Assembly (NCBI GenBank): GCA_007922305.1
Contig: ML677333.1
Coordinates: 19,241,555 to 19,305,554, forward strand
Source of the DNA: Dermatemys mawii
Lineage: Eukaryota; Chordata; Testudines; Dermatemydidae
DNA length: 64,000 nt
Direction of reading: 5' to 3'
Below are positions 23,775 through 36,795 of this stretch, piece after piece. Position 1 is the first letter of the stretch; every line of letters begins with the position of its first letter. Made by a program: the position numbers and the translations under genes. The notes below the pieces were generated by a model. It was not told where the DNA came from. It searched no databases and was given only the letters and a program-made list of their open reading frames with translations.

Positions 23775-26700
23775 AGTGTGCACACTAGCCACCCAATATG
23801 CAGAGGGATTCTGCAGGTGTACCTTTTTACTTTTACTTTCTATTTGTGGAACTCTGGTTATAGCCAAGCATTATAGGGGATGTAGTCACATGTGAGTGGA
23901 AGGATCTGATCAACCCCCATTATAATAATTTATTCACTGATATATCTGTTTCCTTTGATTCTCTTGAATTTTTCTTTTTATCTCAGGTTCCTATCCCTAC
24001 CTCCTTTTTAATTTAACCTTATTCTTTCCCCTAATAAAATGTACATTAATTCCTGCAACTGGTTGATCATTGTTTTATTTAAAATGCAGAAACTCTTAAT
24101 TCCCGAGAGGTCACAGGGCCTGGGTACTCATTTATTCACCCTACCACTAAATGGAACTACCACATATTCCAAATCTAATACAGTTCAAGCAAGATAAGGA
24201 CTGAGGTGGACCTGCCATCAACCCAAGGATCACAAAGAACTCAGGACCCATTGGTCTTAAGGTGGCCCTTTAGTGCCTTGGAAGGGGAGGGGGCAAATGG
24301 ACTTTACCACTCTTGGGAATAATGGGAATGTATTTAAAACTATATTCAGAGACTATGATTTTGTGTCACTTTAAAATCTCCTAAATGAAGGCCTGAGGAT
24401 TTTTCATATACAGTGCTTGCATTTAGTGATTGGGTGAATAAAAGACTAATTTTTGGTACGAAAATCAGATACTAATTAAAACAATCTCTTTGGGATATTG
24501 CTCTAATGATAACTATTATATTACAAACCCAAATTATGTCTGTCTTTTTGGTTTAACAAGTTACTACAGGTAGCCTTCCAAGGTAGATATGCAGTATGCA
24601 ATTACCCAAAGATCTAGCACAGAACTCCTAGAGTAAAAATACTGTATAATTTACTTTTGAATAGATTGACAATATTTAATGATATTCTCAGGGCAGGAAA
24701 ATTAATTTGAAAAAGCCACCCTTTCTATTGGTGATTAATTTTTCTTGAATGCTTAGGGACTGATTACCGATTACTCAAGCAGATATATCAAAGTCTTGCA
24801 TACAGTGTCACTATATTTATATAGTTATGGGAGATCTGATCCATTTTTCTCTACCATGGACTTTCTCATTTCAGCCCCCCAATTCAGCAAAGCACCGAAG
24901 TAGGTGCTTAAATCCATCCCTATTAAAGTAAAGTAAGTGTGTCCCAGTGACGCACACAGTTCCCTACAATTAGGGTAATAGTCTACTGCTTCATACTTCA
25001 GAATTTCACAAACTCAACTAATCTCATTGCCGAATCTCCAAGTTCCAGAAAGAGGACACCACTTTAGCACATGATTTATCTTTAAGCTTGTGCTTAAATT
25101 CCTTTGACTTCAGTGAGACTTAAACATGAACTTAAATGTTATCCTGAATACAGATATTTTCCTGAATCAGAACTCAAAATAGGTACAAGGAACTCACAGT
25201 CTAGCAACATACCTTGGACTGCTCCTGAATAAATTGCAGGGACGCCTCTTCTCTCATGATTCAGCACCTATTCTGAACTGTGGCTTCAGGGGCATAAAGA
25301 GTGAGAACCAAAGAGCTAGCAAAGCTTCTGTATGGCTCATCAGACTAGAGAAAGGACTACAGGCACAGACCCAAAAGTGAGCATCCCATGCACATGGTAC
25401 TTTTGGAGAAGATACATTTCATACTTTTTTGTCAATCTTCGTTTTTCAATAATAAGGGGAAATAAGATGGGCAAAAGTAAAGACTACAACAAAAAACCCA
25501 CATAAATATTAACCAAATTGTTTATAAATTTTAAAAATTATGTTAGGAATCGTTCAAATGTGAAGAACCATTCAGCTTCTGCATGTCCATAGAGCTACCT
25601 TGTATGACCTGCATGAGTTTGTTAAATGCCTGTTAAAATATTCATCTGAATGAGGGCATACTTTTCTTCTAAACCCCATGCTTTAACTTCAGGGTGTTTG
25701 TTTTTGTGCAGTTCAAAAACATGAGACCCATTCTAACATGATAGGCAATGCTATCGTATGAGAGCCACCACAGAAGAGACTTCCTGAGGAATTGATAATA
25801 TATGCAGGCTTTCCACTCAAAAATATCGTGGCTTGGCATCCATGCTCTAGTGAAACTGGTACAACACCTTGATGAACAAGCACAATGTCCTCCGAACAGA
25901 TGGTCCTGAATGTATGTAGCCAAGAACATCAAATATGTTTTTGGAGTGCAAGGCTTCAAACCAAGAATGTTTAAATGGCTGTCTTTCTTGAGCTCATTCC
26001 AATTATTACAGGGTATATGGCTTTTCTGCTCATAACTGGATTAAACACAAAAAAATAAAAGAGTTTCTCCAGGAGAACACAATGTGAGGTATAAATCATT
26101 TTTAGTGTTCAATGGGGTGGAGGGAAGGATGTTTTCAGATTAAATCTTTAACCAATATTGGCTTTCAGTATAAAGCCCTTTATGAACTGGCAAACCCCAA
26201 ACTTGTCCCCTTCCACCAGGGCTTATTTTATTTTATTTAACTATTTTGATTATGCTTTGGTGATCTGAATCCACCACTCTGTTTCATTACTGATGCATGT
26301 CTGACTCTACATGTTATATCAGATACATGCACAAATTATAGTCCCGCAGCTCTCACAGAAATGGAGTGGTGAATTGGAGAAACCATCACATAATTGCAAA
26401 GCACATGATTCCATGGTTTGAAATAGAGTTTGTATTGCTTGGCCAATAGGAAATATACTGTATTTACAAAATAAACTGGTGCTGATGCAAAGAAAAAAAT
26501 CATATGGGCATAATTATTATTTTAATATTTTTGAAGAACTTTCAAAGCACACAGCTTTAAATACAGCCTCCCACCACTTTTCCTAGATTAATGAGGATAA
26601 GCTTAGTCATGTCCACAGTTAAAGAAGGGGTGCAGGAGATGGCACAAATCAAGAATAAAAAGAAAGAAGAATTATACAATTTATACCGTAACTTAGAAAA

Positions 26701-28547
26701 GACATCCATGTATATGGACCTTTACTGCCCTTTATTGAAGTACTTAGTCCCTAATGTCCATATAGAATCTATCTGAACTCTTTGAAAGACAGGAACTGTG
26801 AATTCACTGGGAGCAAGAATCCTTCTATCTTTATTTGGCAGCAAAGTAAACCTATTGCACATTTTATTAATATAGTAGCAAAAGTAAAATTAGTAGTAAT
26901 GTTTATGGTTATGTAATACATGTAAGAGTTGTACAAATATAGTAGGTATCAACAACCCATAAAAGTGCCACACAGTCATCTGCACATAAACTGCACAAAA
27001 CCTTGCCTTTACAGAAAGAAAAGGACAAAGCTACATTAATCTATAGTACTAAAAATTAATCAGTAATCTCAGAGAAAAGAAGAATGGAACCTGGAAATCC
27101 TTGTTAATATCAAAGCTTCTAAAAATTGCACAAAACTAAAGACACCAAGAAAAAGAAAAGATGGGGGAAAGTAAAACCCTAACACTTTTTTCTTTCTGGA
27201 TCAAATTCACAATTTGGGGCAAATTCTATTCATATCATATTTATTTGTTTATAGCATCAGGAGTGCATATGGTGGTTTCCATGGCATGTAACGATATGGA
27301 CCCAGCCACAAAACTTACAATTAAATATTTCCAACATATTTGCCCTTACTTAGTAATCATTTCTTCCCTCTAAAGATATTGTACCCAAGTAATTAACTAG
27401 CTATCCTAAAATATCTGCACATCATAATCAGATGTACCTTGCACCTTCTAAAGTAATTTAGGTGTGTAAAGATCAGTCACTGCCTGCTACATGTGAGATC
27501 TATATTTTTCAGTTCTCCACTTCACATTCCTTTAATTCCATCTGTTGACTCTAGAAAGATTCAAAAACACATGAAATTTTTTCCTAGTTAAAAAAAATGG
27601 GGTTCTGTCCCCCAAAAAGCAAAAGAAAGAAATCACATTACTGTTACTTTTCCCAAGAGCTCTTCCCTCTTTTAGACATACATAGTAAACCACTTTGCTC
27701 CTAATAGGACATAGCTTTTCAACCCATAAGGGTGACTCATATTTTCTTCCAAAAGGCATCAATAATGAACCCTATAGTTCATCCACTGTCTTATTCCATA
27801 AGGTGTTCAGATATACTAGCACTGAGCCCTGTATTAATATCTAGATAGCTAGTCAGAGATAGCTCTTTCCATCTTCTATACCAAAGTTGTCCTGTGTGTG
27901 TAATATTCCATCATCTCCAGAAAAGACCACCTTTTCCTTAACAAGTTTCAATACCATCCATTTCAAGTTTTTCATTATATTTCACTGTCAATTTATGAAC
28001 ATTTTCCTCCTCTTCCCACTTACTGTACTTATCCCTAAGGTAACTTAGATTTTCCTCAATATTCTTTATGCAATCTTATATAATCCACTGCATGTCTAAC
28101 ACATCTTCACACTGATATTTATGTGCTGGTATTAAAATGCACATTTGTGTTGGACCAGTGTGGACTCTGATGTTAGTGTCTCAGATAATCATTTTTATTT
28201 GGAATGTATGTGTGTTTGAATTAATCTGTTGGTTTGGCCTTGAGCTCCAAGTCACGCTGGCTATCAAGAGCTCCAGCAACCTGAATAATAAGTACAATAC
28301 ATTTGGTAGGTCTTGAATGGAAAATCAGTACGTAAGAGAGAGGCCACGGAGGACATGAAACACTGGTGATATGTTTTTCCCCTCTTTGTGAAAGCTGTTG
28401 AGGATGTTGTAGACTTCACATAGATATATGTAAAAGGCAGTCCTTTTGTTTAAACGGTGATTTTTAATTTATTAGAGTACTGGATGTGCACCTAAAATTA
28501 TTTTTGAAACATTTGGCATAACAGTAAGCTTGTTATTCTGCTTAGGA

Positions 28548-28853
28548 CAGGGGTCGGCAACCTTTCAGAAGTGGTGTGCCGAATCTTCATTTATTCACTC
28601 TAATTTAAGGTTTCGTGTGCCAGTAATACATTTTAACCTTTTTAGAAGGTCTCTTTCTATAAGTTTATAATATATAACTAAACTATTGTTGTATGTAAAT
28701 AAGGTTTTTAAAATGTTTAAGAAGCTTCATTTAAAATTAAATTAAAATGTAGAGCTCCTCAGACCAGTGGCCAGGATCCAGACAGTGTGAGTGCCACTGA
28801 AAATCAGCTCACGTGCCACCTTTGGCACACGTGCCATAGGTTGCCTACTTCTG
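28548..28853. mobile_element. 306-bp non-autonomous hAT element with exact 8-bp duplication
   Basis: Termini caggggtcggcaacc and ggttgcctacttctg are inverted repeats. The exact duplication gcttagga flanks it (28540-28547 and 28854-28861). The interior phrases 'agaaggtctctttctata' and 'ttaagaagcttcattta' are shared in order with 55346-55672. Confidence 0.92.
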
Positions 28854-29239
28854 GCTTAGGATTTGGGCTGCTGCAGGTGGTACTGAGGAACTTTTTTGAC
28901 ACCCACACTGAACTCTCAGTTGAGTGAGTTACAATAATCTAATCTGGACATTACAAACAGAACAATCACAGTTGCTAGGCTTCCATATGAGAGGAGTCTC
29001 CTAGTTACTTGAAAGAGAGAGACATGTATTTCTTGTTGCTGTTGATATTTGAGCATTTAAGAGCAGTGATGAGTCCAATAAGACCTAGACATTTCTCACT
29101 GTCTTGCCAATCAGATGTTGGTGAAATTAATGACATTGGATTTTTCCACTCTTCCTACTTGCAATCTTGATGAATTGAGTGCAACTATAGACAGCTCTTT
29201 TCAATCAAGATGCTCTCTTGAGACACCTGGGGCTATGAC

Positions 29240-29370
29240 TACACTGCAATTAAAACCCATGTCTGGCCTGTGCCAGCTGATTCAGGCTCATGCGGTTCAG
29301 GCTAAGGGGCTGTTTTGCAGTGGTAGATGTTCGGACTCAGGCTGGAGCCTAAGGTCTGGGACCCTGCCGC
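29240..29370. mobile_element. MITE fragment (family of 11169)
   Basis: Contains 'gactacactgcaatt', 'ctgtgccagctgattcaggct', 'gttcggactcaggctggagcc' and 'tctgggaccc', in the same order as the elements at 11169 and 16270. It is truncated on the right. Confidence 0.6.
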
Positions 29371-30244
29371 CAAACAGGTGAGGCACAAATCACAAAATAG
29401 TTATTTCCATCCTTGCCCAATGTATAATTTAATAGCTATTAAAAGCCTATTAGAAGCAGCAGGCAGAACTGGGAGGTGGAATCACCTCCAACAGCTTCTT
29501 GTGCATATCCATAGGGCCCCTCCCAAGGGGGAGGTGGCGGCCACGGAGGTGCAGGGCACAGGCCCCATTCTCACCCCCACAAGGCTTCTACAGATCAGGC
29601 TTCATTGCTACAATTCTGCCAGGGCCTCACCAAGAAGTGGTTACCACAGCAATGCACTTATAAAGTGACTCTTGAAAGTGGTAAATTCTCCTGGTAATAA
29701 GGCAGCTTATTCAGGCACGGTTAGCCAGGCCAAGATTTGAGCCTCACACAACACTACATTCTTTGAATGTTCTGGCATTGCATTTCGGTACTGCAGAGAG
29801 TAAGTGGTGATTTTTAAATCAAATCACAAGTTGTCCTTAAATCTGTATATATTTATCAATGAAATATAAAAAAATATGCAAAATGTATTTTACAGCTTGT
29901 GTAGACTTTTAGTTACGATGTGGCTCACGTTGCTGGGCTGACTAGGTGCCACAGCGCAAGGGCTTTCTAGTAGTACAGAAATCACTGTATGATATCACTC
30001 TCTCTCAAATTAATTTACTTGCTTCAAGTAGTAGCTCATCTTAATACTCTTCTCAGAGCTATATATCCAGCTAGGCTGTCAATTTCATTATTATTAACAC
30101 CTGGGATACACAAATTCTTATTCACATTGAGCACAGTCTGAATGCTCATTCAGAAGACTTACTTGAGATCAGTCTGCCTCTATCATTCTTTCGCCTCGCA
30201 GCTCCCTGCATGATAACTGGTAGAACTGGCAGGTCAGATTTCTA

Positions 30245-30247
<3 letters not shown>

Positions 30248-30294
<47 letters not shown>
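30248..30294. repeat. (TA)n microsatellite, 47 bp
   Basis: An uninterrupted TA dinucleotide tract, the longest simple repeat in the window. It is probably length-polymorphic. Confidence 0.97.
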
Positions 30295-30297
<3 letters not shown>

Positions 30298-31785
30298 CTA
30301 ATTTGTATCCTAAAGAATACTACTAGGGATGGCCCTCTTTTTGTATCTCCTACAAACAGAGAAGATATCTCAGAAAAAGGAAATTACCCTTCCCCAAGAT
30401 CCTCAATGACAGTTGTGTCTGGATAGGCTCTGTCAGTCTCATTAGTATTAAATCCTTGATTAAATTGAAAGTATTGACATGTTGGGAGAGGTGATTTCTT
30501 TTAATCTTGTATACAGGGTCTTTCTATCACATAGAGATAATGTGGTGTGTAGGATGTCTGGATTTCCAGTTTCTCATGCTCTTTGTATGTAATTTTTACT
30601 TTCATACTAAAGCTGGACATGATTTTTAGGAAGGAAAACATAGCTGTTAGAGGTACCGCTCAGTATTTGTATCCATTGATATATTGTAAGAAAGAGCCCT
30701 AATTGGATCAGCAAATCATATCTTGTAATAATCAAAGTCATTTTCTGTGGTGCTGATACACAATAATTCAAAATGGATTGCATATTATGGAGTGCACAGT
30801 CAAAATAGCTAGTTTGTATACTTATCCATGTCCTTGTGGGACTGACAGAAGAGTCTAATCTTCAGCCCCAAGCTGCAGTAGGCAGTGCATATATACAGCT
30901 TCTCCCATGCTCTGTCTACTAAGTGAGTAGTTCTAGGCTGTTTGCTGGCCCATTGCCCATTACTCTGCCATTTTCTTGGCCCACCCACAGTATCCCCTCA
31001 TCAGTTCCAAACAGGAAACTACAGCAGCTCTGCTCCACAGTAGACAGAGGCATGGATTCCCATTGTGTGAGCTTACCATGGTGTAGCACTAAGCCCTGTT
31101 CAGTGCAACTCACTGCTTTCCTCAGTAATACAGTTGCAGGATTTCTTTCAACATATGTCTTTTAGGGACAGATTTTTAATCTGGAGTTCAATAGGTATCC
31201 CCCGCAAAAAACATGCATGCAACCAGTGCTTCCACAAAGCCCAGCGTTTGTGAATGAAAGTTATAAAAATTATCTGCATTGTTAAAAATTTGTGTGTTTG
31301 ATTATTTAACTAAAATATAGAAATGCAATTGTTGAGTGAACCTGTTGTGTCTATGATGAAAACTTCAGTTTAGGATGATTTCTGTAATCATAAAATAATG
31401 ATATTTGCCTCTTTCCTAGTTGCCTACTTTTTATTTTTTTATTAATTTTCTTGCCATGCTTATACTGTGCATTTCTAAGAGTGAAGTTCACTTTAGTGCC
31501 CTCCATGCAGGGATAAATTCCATCCTTAGTGCAGGTCTTAATTGGTACATAGGGTCTTATGTAAGTTATTTGGACTGGGTGATTGTCTGTGTAATGCTTT
31601 AACTGTGTGTTTTAGTACACTGATTCATATATTTATTCAGCATCGTTGATGGCTGCCTATTTGCATCTAGCCAGGTTTAGTCATACCATATGACAATGAT
31701 TTACAGTTCTGGATTCTAGTTGGCTAAAATTTGTATATCCCATGTTATTAAAATTAAGTGATGCCGTCATTTTCTCATATCAAAT

Positions 31786-31804
31786 CCCCCCCCCACCCCC
31801 CCCC
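31786..31804. repeat. C9-A-C9 tract
   Basis: Two runs of nine C separated by a single A. The complementary strand is G-rich but lacks the four separate short G runs of a classical quadruplex, although long runs can still fold. Confidence 0.9.
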
Positions 31805-32129
31805 ACACAAAGCAATGTTAAAGGCAGTGTTTACAATCAGGATGTGCTACTGTCAAAAAAATTGTCTGAAGTTAGCATTTATCAGATAAAATTTTAACTC
31901 CCATTCCCCAAGAACTTTATAAGACTACAGATTATTTGAAATCAGAATCAGAGACAACTGTCCATATATAGCCATTCAACATTTGCTGAAAGACGTAAAG
32001 ATACTGTAATGCTGAGGGAATGATCCATAAATATACTTAATTCTAAGTTACAGTGAACTTCATTTTCAAAAAAGACTATCATATGCATAACACCAGACAC
32101 CTATTTAAGTATAGAGAAGTACATTTTAC

Positions 32130-32187
32130 CTGCTTGGTCTTTAAATATTTTTGATATGACGACAGGCACTTTGTGCTCAGCACCACC
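32130..32187 (-). CDS. SNTG2: SNTG2 internal coding exon, PDZ beta2-beta3 region (58 bp)
   Basis: The exon reads GGAEHKVPVVISKIFKDQA plus one extra base. It continues the PDZ domain directly after the GLGLSIK loop of the previous exon: the GG pair, the EH..PVVIS strand and the start of the loop before the next strand. The acceptor is cttttacag and the donor gtaaaa. It ends in phase 1; the final G joins CT of the exon at 7756 to restore an Ala codon, giving the known DQAADQTG sequence. Human SNTG2 has GGSEHNVPVVISKIFEDQA here, so the turtle-like sequence differs at only a few positions. A 24.4-kb intron follows. Confidence 0.96.
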
Positions 32188-32289
32188 CTGTAAAAGATGT
32201 GTATAAATAATGAAATCTCAATGGAGACCATCGTACACTAAACATACTAAAGTTTAAAAAGAGGAATGAAAACAAAACATTATCCATAC
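32188..32289 (-). other. SNTG2: 102-bp SNTG2 intron
   Basis: A very short GT-AG intron (gtatgg at its start, cttttacag at its end) in phase 0, between the two exons that encode the PDZ carboxylate loop and the following strand. It contains no repeat. Confidence 0.93.
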
Positions 32290-32346
32290 CTTTATACTTA
32301 ATCCCAAGCCACCAACTGGCTGTCTACGAAGTGTAACAGTTCTGTG
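32290..32346 (-). CDS. SNTG2: SNTG2 internal coding exon, start of PDZ domain (19 codons)
   Basis: This 57-bp exon translates as HRTVTLRRQPVGGLGLSIK. It is the first beta strand of the syntrophin PDZ domain plus the GLGLSI carboxylate-binding loop, the syntrophin form of the PDZ GLGF motif that grips the C-terminus of partner proteins. The acceptor is a T-rich tract ending aaag; the donor is gtatgg, a weaker but valid GT site. Both ends fall on codon boundaries, so it joins in phase 0 to the upstream exon at 50605-50742 and to the downstream exon at 32130-32187. It is separated from the latter by only 102 bp. The residues RRQPVGGLGLSIK match human SNTG2 as I know it. No frameshift or stop is present. 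Confidence 0.96.
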
Positions 32347-35284
32347 CTTTAAAAAAGGGTAGAAAAAAATAAATTTACGTGAAAATACAATGCCTGTACA
32401 TGCATTTAAAATGTACGCTACTTAAACAGTTTTATTTACCTATATTAATTTTGAAAATTTGCCCTCATATCAGAGGATGATGTACCCTCCATATAGAGGG
32501 CTGATGCAAGATTTTGAACATGGCATAAATCCACTTAACAGAGAGTTTCATTTATAGAGAGGGCTTTGAACAGATCTTTGTACTGATGTGAATTTCACTT
32601 ATACATTTTATGATTTTTTGTTTGTTTTTCTATATCTAAGGTGACATTTTTTCAATTCAGAAAGAAATCAGCTCACATACTTTTTGCTTTTGTTTATATA
32701 AATGTTTTGAAAAGGAAAAAAAAAATAAAGACCTTTGTCTCAGATTTATGTTGTCATAGCTGGTTTTATTTCCTTTTGTGACTTCACTTATTCCCTTCAC
32801 TTTCATTTTGCAGTTGCATGCACCTATTTTTCAAATCCATCTATTCAGAACTGAAATTACTCGCCTGTAGTACACGTTAAAGACTTTTTGGATCAATCTG
32901 CTTCATACTGTTATTTTCTCTCTTTTTTTTTTTTAATTGCGTTGAAGAGAGCACGAGATAAAATCTTTATAAAAATTTAGATAGTCAACTATCTCATATT
33001 TAATAGTACACTGTATTTTGACCTTTCATACATACTCATATCCTGGTACTTGACATCATAATAGGGTATCACTATCTTTACTTCATTTGTTTATGGTAAA
33101 TAGAAAGTCATACAGTTGTTGTTTTTTTTTTCAGTCTGGCAATAGTCTTTTGCCAATCTTTTCCACAATGCCATGTCTTATTACTTGGTGACTCCTGGAC
33201 ATTTAAGGTTAAATTTCTCAATTGACATATCAGAACATTTGTATTCTTATTTTCAGATTTGTGTGTGTTGCCTGTATAGCACAGATGCACAAGTGTAATC
33301 TTTGGTCTTCCAGCAATCCAGTTCAAGATCTCATTACATTTGAAAAGTTAGTTTTACCTTCTCTCTAGTACTCAGCTTAACATACTGACATAAGGAAAAA
33401 ACAATTTAATACATTTCATTCTGCTATTACACTGACAAAGCCAATGCATGTTTTAGGGTATTTCAAAACATTAGCCATTTTATTCCGTTGAATATGATAT
33501 AATAGACTATTTTTAAAAATGAAAAATGCTAGATAATGTCATATGGTGATAATTTACTAATATCAAATGTGTATATGACACTTATTTCTTATAGTTTCAA
33601 AATTAGCAGCTGTATGCTAACAAGGGCTCAAACCAAAATATCATACCAAACAGTTTCAGATTTGGTAAAGCCTGGATCCAGTTGGAAACCTTGCATCTGG
33701 CCTTCATCTCCATAATGGGCTGAACTGAATCTCTGGATCCAAACACTGCTGAACTTTGAAGAAAGTTCAGATTCAAATTTGAACTTTGGATCTGAGATGT
33801 ATCTCTACCTCTACTCTTATTTGTGCCTTGAACCTCACAAAATTGTCTGTTCCCCCTGGATAAAACATGGGAACTGGCTCTTTTCTGTGGGTTTTATGAG
33901 TGGTTGAGACAGGTGGCACTACCGAAGGAGGTAAGTGAAAGTTCCCTGCACAGTAGAGTCCTAGTAAGAAAATGGCTGGAACTTAAGCTGGTCTGAGTGG
34001 GGAGGAAGGTGGATGCAGACCCAGAATGAGTTTAATTATAAGAGAGGAATGAAGATTAAAGCCTTTTGAGGGGGTCCATTCTGTTGGGAAGAAGGGCTTG
34101 AATTCTTTGTGAGAGGTAGGAAAGAAAGCATAGTGTCTGTGTGTTAGTCTACAGTTGACCCTCCCACTAATGGGAAGGATGGTGATGGAAACTCAATTGA
34201 ATTGCTCCACAACAATGTCTTCTGTATTGTGATTACATGCTAACATTTGTTTGCCAAATGTACAATGAGGGAGCTGTCCTTTCCTTTAGCAAATAGATTC
34301 CTTGCATCAGTAGCCAATGAGCCAAGTGAATGTATTAACTAGTACACTCAACGTGAGTCATATAGGTGGATATTGCCCAATGCCGGTCCTTTCATTCCCC
34401 TTCCCCATTCTCCCCACCACACATACACTCTAAACTTCCTGTCTTACTGTTCCCTTCTTTACTTTCTCCTCACTTCCAATGTCATGGCTCCTTAAAGACA
34501 CCATGACACTTACCGTAAGAGTAGGAGTTTGTCCTGAAGTTCCTGGCCAGTGTTCCCTCCCTCCATTTTTGTGTTATGTGGAGACTGGCTACTAATATAC
34601 ACCCTAGAGTCATTTGAATTTTGGTGGTGTTCTATGTATATGTAATAAAGTCTACCTGGGTTGTAATTAGGGCTGTCAAGTGATTAAAAAATTAATAATG
34701 CAATTAAAAAATTAACCATGATTGTGTGACTAATAACACTGTTAAACAAAATAGAATATCATTAATTTAAATATCTTTGGATGTTTTCTACATTTTCAAA
34801 CATATTGATTTCAAATACAACACAAAATAAAAAATATATCAAATACTCATTTTGTATATTTTTATTACAAATATTTGAACTGTAAAAAAACAAAAGAAAT
34901 AGTATTTTTTAATTTCCCCATTACAAGTACTGTACAATCTCTTTATCATGAAAGTTGAACTTACAGATGTAAAATTATGTACAAAAAATCTGCATTCAAA
35001 AATGAAACAATGTAAAACTTCAAAGCCTACAAGTCCTACTTCTTGTTCAGCCAGATGCTCAGACAAACAAGCTTGTTTACATTGCCTTCTTGTTAACAGT
35101 GTCCCATGAAAGTGAGAACAGGCATTTGCATTTGCTTGGCACTGTTGTAGCCAGCATTGAGAGATATTTACATGCCAGATGTGCTAAAGAGTCATATGTC
35201 CCTTTGTGCTTCAACCACCATTACAGAGAACATGTGTCCATGCTGACGATGTGTTCTGCTCAATAATGATTCAAACATTGTGAA

Positions 35285-35623
35285 TCAATGCATGTTCATT
35301 TTCATCATCTGAGTCAGATGCCACCAGCAGAAGATATTCTTTTTTGATGGTTCGGGTTCTGTAATTTCCACACCAGAGCTTTGCTTTTTTAAAACATCTG
35401 AAAGCATGCTCCACACATCATCCCTCTCTGATTTTGGAAGGCACTTCAGATTCTTAATCCTTAGGGCGAGTGCTGTATCTATCCTTAGAATATCCTTGGT
35501 ACCTTCTTTGAGTTTTGTCAGATCTGCAGTGAAAGTGTTCTTAAAATGAACAACATGTGCTGGGTCATCATCTGAGACTGCTATAACATGAAATATATGG
35601 CAGAATGCAGGAAAACAGAGCAA
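35285..35623 (-). pseudogene. hAT transposase fragment (pre-dimerisation region)
   Basis: A 112-codon open stretch on the minus strand, including PKSERDDVWSMLSDVLKKQ and an acidic tail followed by a Met/His-rich end. The layout (a region with 'KNLKCLP', then a variable acidic linker leading to the dimerisation domain) resembles ZBED-type hAT transposases. The usual N-terminal BED zinc finger and the catalytic Asp-rich parts are absent. It sits in the loop of the foldback element and is not a functional gene. Confidence 0.65.
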
Positions 35624-35734
35624 GGGACATATAATTCTCCCTTAAGGAGTTCAGTCCCAAATTTTATTAACACCATTTTTTTTTAATAAGCATCATCAGC
35701 ATGGAAGAATGCATTCTGGAATAGTGGCTGAAGA

Positions 35735-35920
35735 ATGGAAAGGGCATACAAATATTTTGTATATCTGGCAAATAAATACCTTGCAATGTTGGCTACAAAA
35801 GTACCATGTGAATGCCTGTTATCACTTTCAGGTGACATTGTAAATAAGAAGTGGGCAGCATTGTCTTCTGCAAGTGTAAACAAACTTTTTTGTCTTAGCA
35901 GTTGGCTGAACATGAAGTAG
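35735..35920 (+). pseudogene. hAT C-terminal dimerisation domain fragment
   Basis: The frame contains LANKYLAMLATKVPCECLLS, then LSGDIVNKKWAALSS and VNKLFCLSSWLN. This matches the hAT family C-terminal dimerisation signature (KYL..PAT..P.ER.FS..G.I......L....V..L..L..W). The usual 'SER' is 'CEC' and the Pro of PATS is lost, so it has decayed. An inverted, more damaged copy of the same domain lies at about 35040-35250 on the other strand. It begins inside the right arm and ends just before the 3' untranslated part of the element. Confidence 0.8.
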
Positions 35921-36182
35921 GACTGAGTGGAGCTGTAGGTTCTAAAGTTTTACACATTTTTTTTTGAGTGCAGTTATGTAACAAAAAATCAATTTGTAAA
36001 TTGCATTTTCATGATAAAGAGATTACACTATAGTACTTGTATGAGGTAAATTTAAAATGCTATTTTTTAAATAATTTTTACAGTTCAAATATTTGTAAAC
36101 CAAAATGGTAATATAAAGTGAGCACTGTACACTGTACACTTTGTATTCTGTGCTTTAATTGAAGTCAGTATAGTTGAAAATG

Positions 36183-36795
36183 ATAGTTGTGTTGTGACTT
36201 GCAACAAAATAGTTGGACTATTCTTCTAGCCATTTTCTATTTTTCATCCTGTGCTACCACAGGTTGTGAGTGTTGGTCAGGCCAACACACGAGCCTGTGC
36301 TCAGACTCCTGATTTATTCTGCTTTGTGTGGGTCGTTTGGCAGAAGATTTTTTTTTCCAGCAGTGCCTTCGGGATGCTGGCCTGTAGCTGCAGTACTCCC
36401 TCAACAATGAAATCAGAGGAAGAAAAAATTACTATCACCCAGAGAGCAAAGGAAAGGTGAATGTGCAAGATATCACTCTGTAATCATATACCGAATGAGG
36501 AGATCAGAAGATGTACAGAAGTGACCAATGTAGTGCAGGCGATGTATGATGCAAAGCTTAGATGGGTGTGTCATGTAGTCCACAGACAAGACAATAGGTG
36601 TACAACCTGCATCAGTGACTGGTTCCCCAGAGACCACAAGCGACCGCTAGGCAGACTGCAAATGCTCTGGGCTGATCCCACGATAAAACTGTTTGTCCAG
36701 AAATGGAAAGAATGTGCTCTCAACAAAACAGAATGGTCTGGTTTCGACTTGTATTCTTGTAGTGACAGACAAGGAGAAGCCAGACGAAAGTGGTA
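36183..36795 (+). mobile_element. LINE (RTE-like) 3' fragment inserted into the hAT
   Basis: It is flanked by the direct repeat ttgaaaatg (36174-36182 and 36796-36804), whose removal rejoins the hAT right arm. The 3' half carries an open frame from 36461 with NEEIRRCTEVTNVVQAM, LRWVCHVV and RPLGRLQMLWADP. These correspond to the EEI..RT, LRW.GHV.R and RPRGRP..RW.D motifs at the C-terminus of RTE-type reverse transcriptase proteins. The last in-frame codons run into the duplicated target, which supplies the stop. The 5' 240 bp resemble no coding sequence I know. Confidence 0.75.

Larger units (their letters stand above)
7757..32129 (-). other. SNTG2: 24.4-kb SNTG2 intron inside the PDZ domain
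   Basis: This intron begins gtaaaa and ends acccccacag on the minus strand, and interrupts an Ala codon in phase 1. It contains the LTRs at 8985, 16935 and 19805, many MITEs, CR1 fragments, a 306-bp hAT and a TA microsatellite, all listed separately. In 12500-15280, 18260-19410, 20280-22330, 23600-28540 and 30300-32120 I see only AT-rich intron with unassigned repeat relics (for example 8440-8580 and 24890-25160, which share tails with 'taagcac' and 'tgacttca' words). 13790-14040 and 29450-29660 are more GC-rich and probably repeat-derived, but I cannot assign them. Confidence 0.85.

Noticed and set aside
29115..29668. Plus-strand ORFs of 88 and 113 codons
   Set aside because: They cross a MITE fragment and an unassigned GC-rich stretch, with no domain, no coding signature and the wrong strand for the gene.
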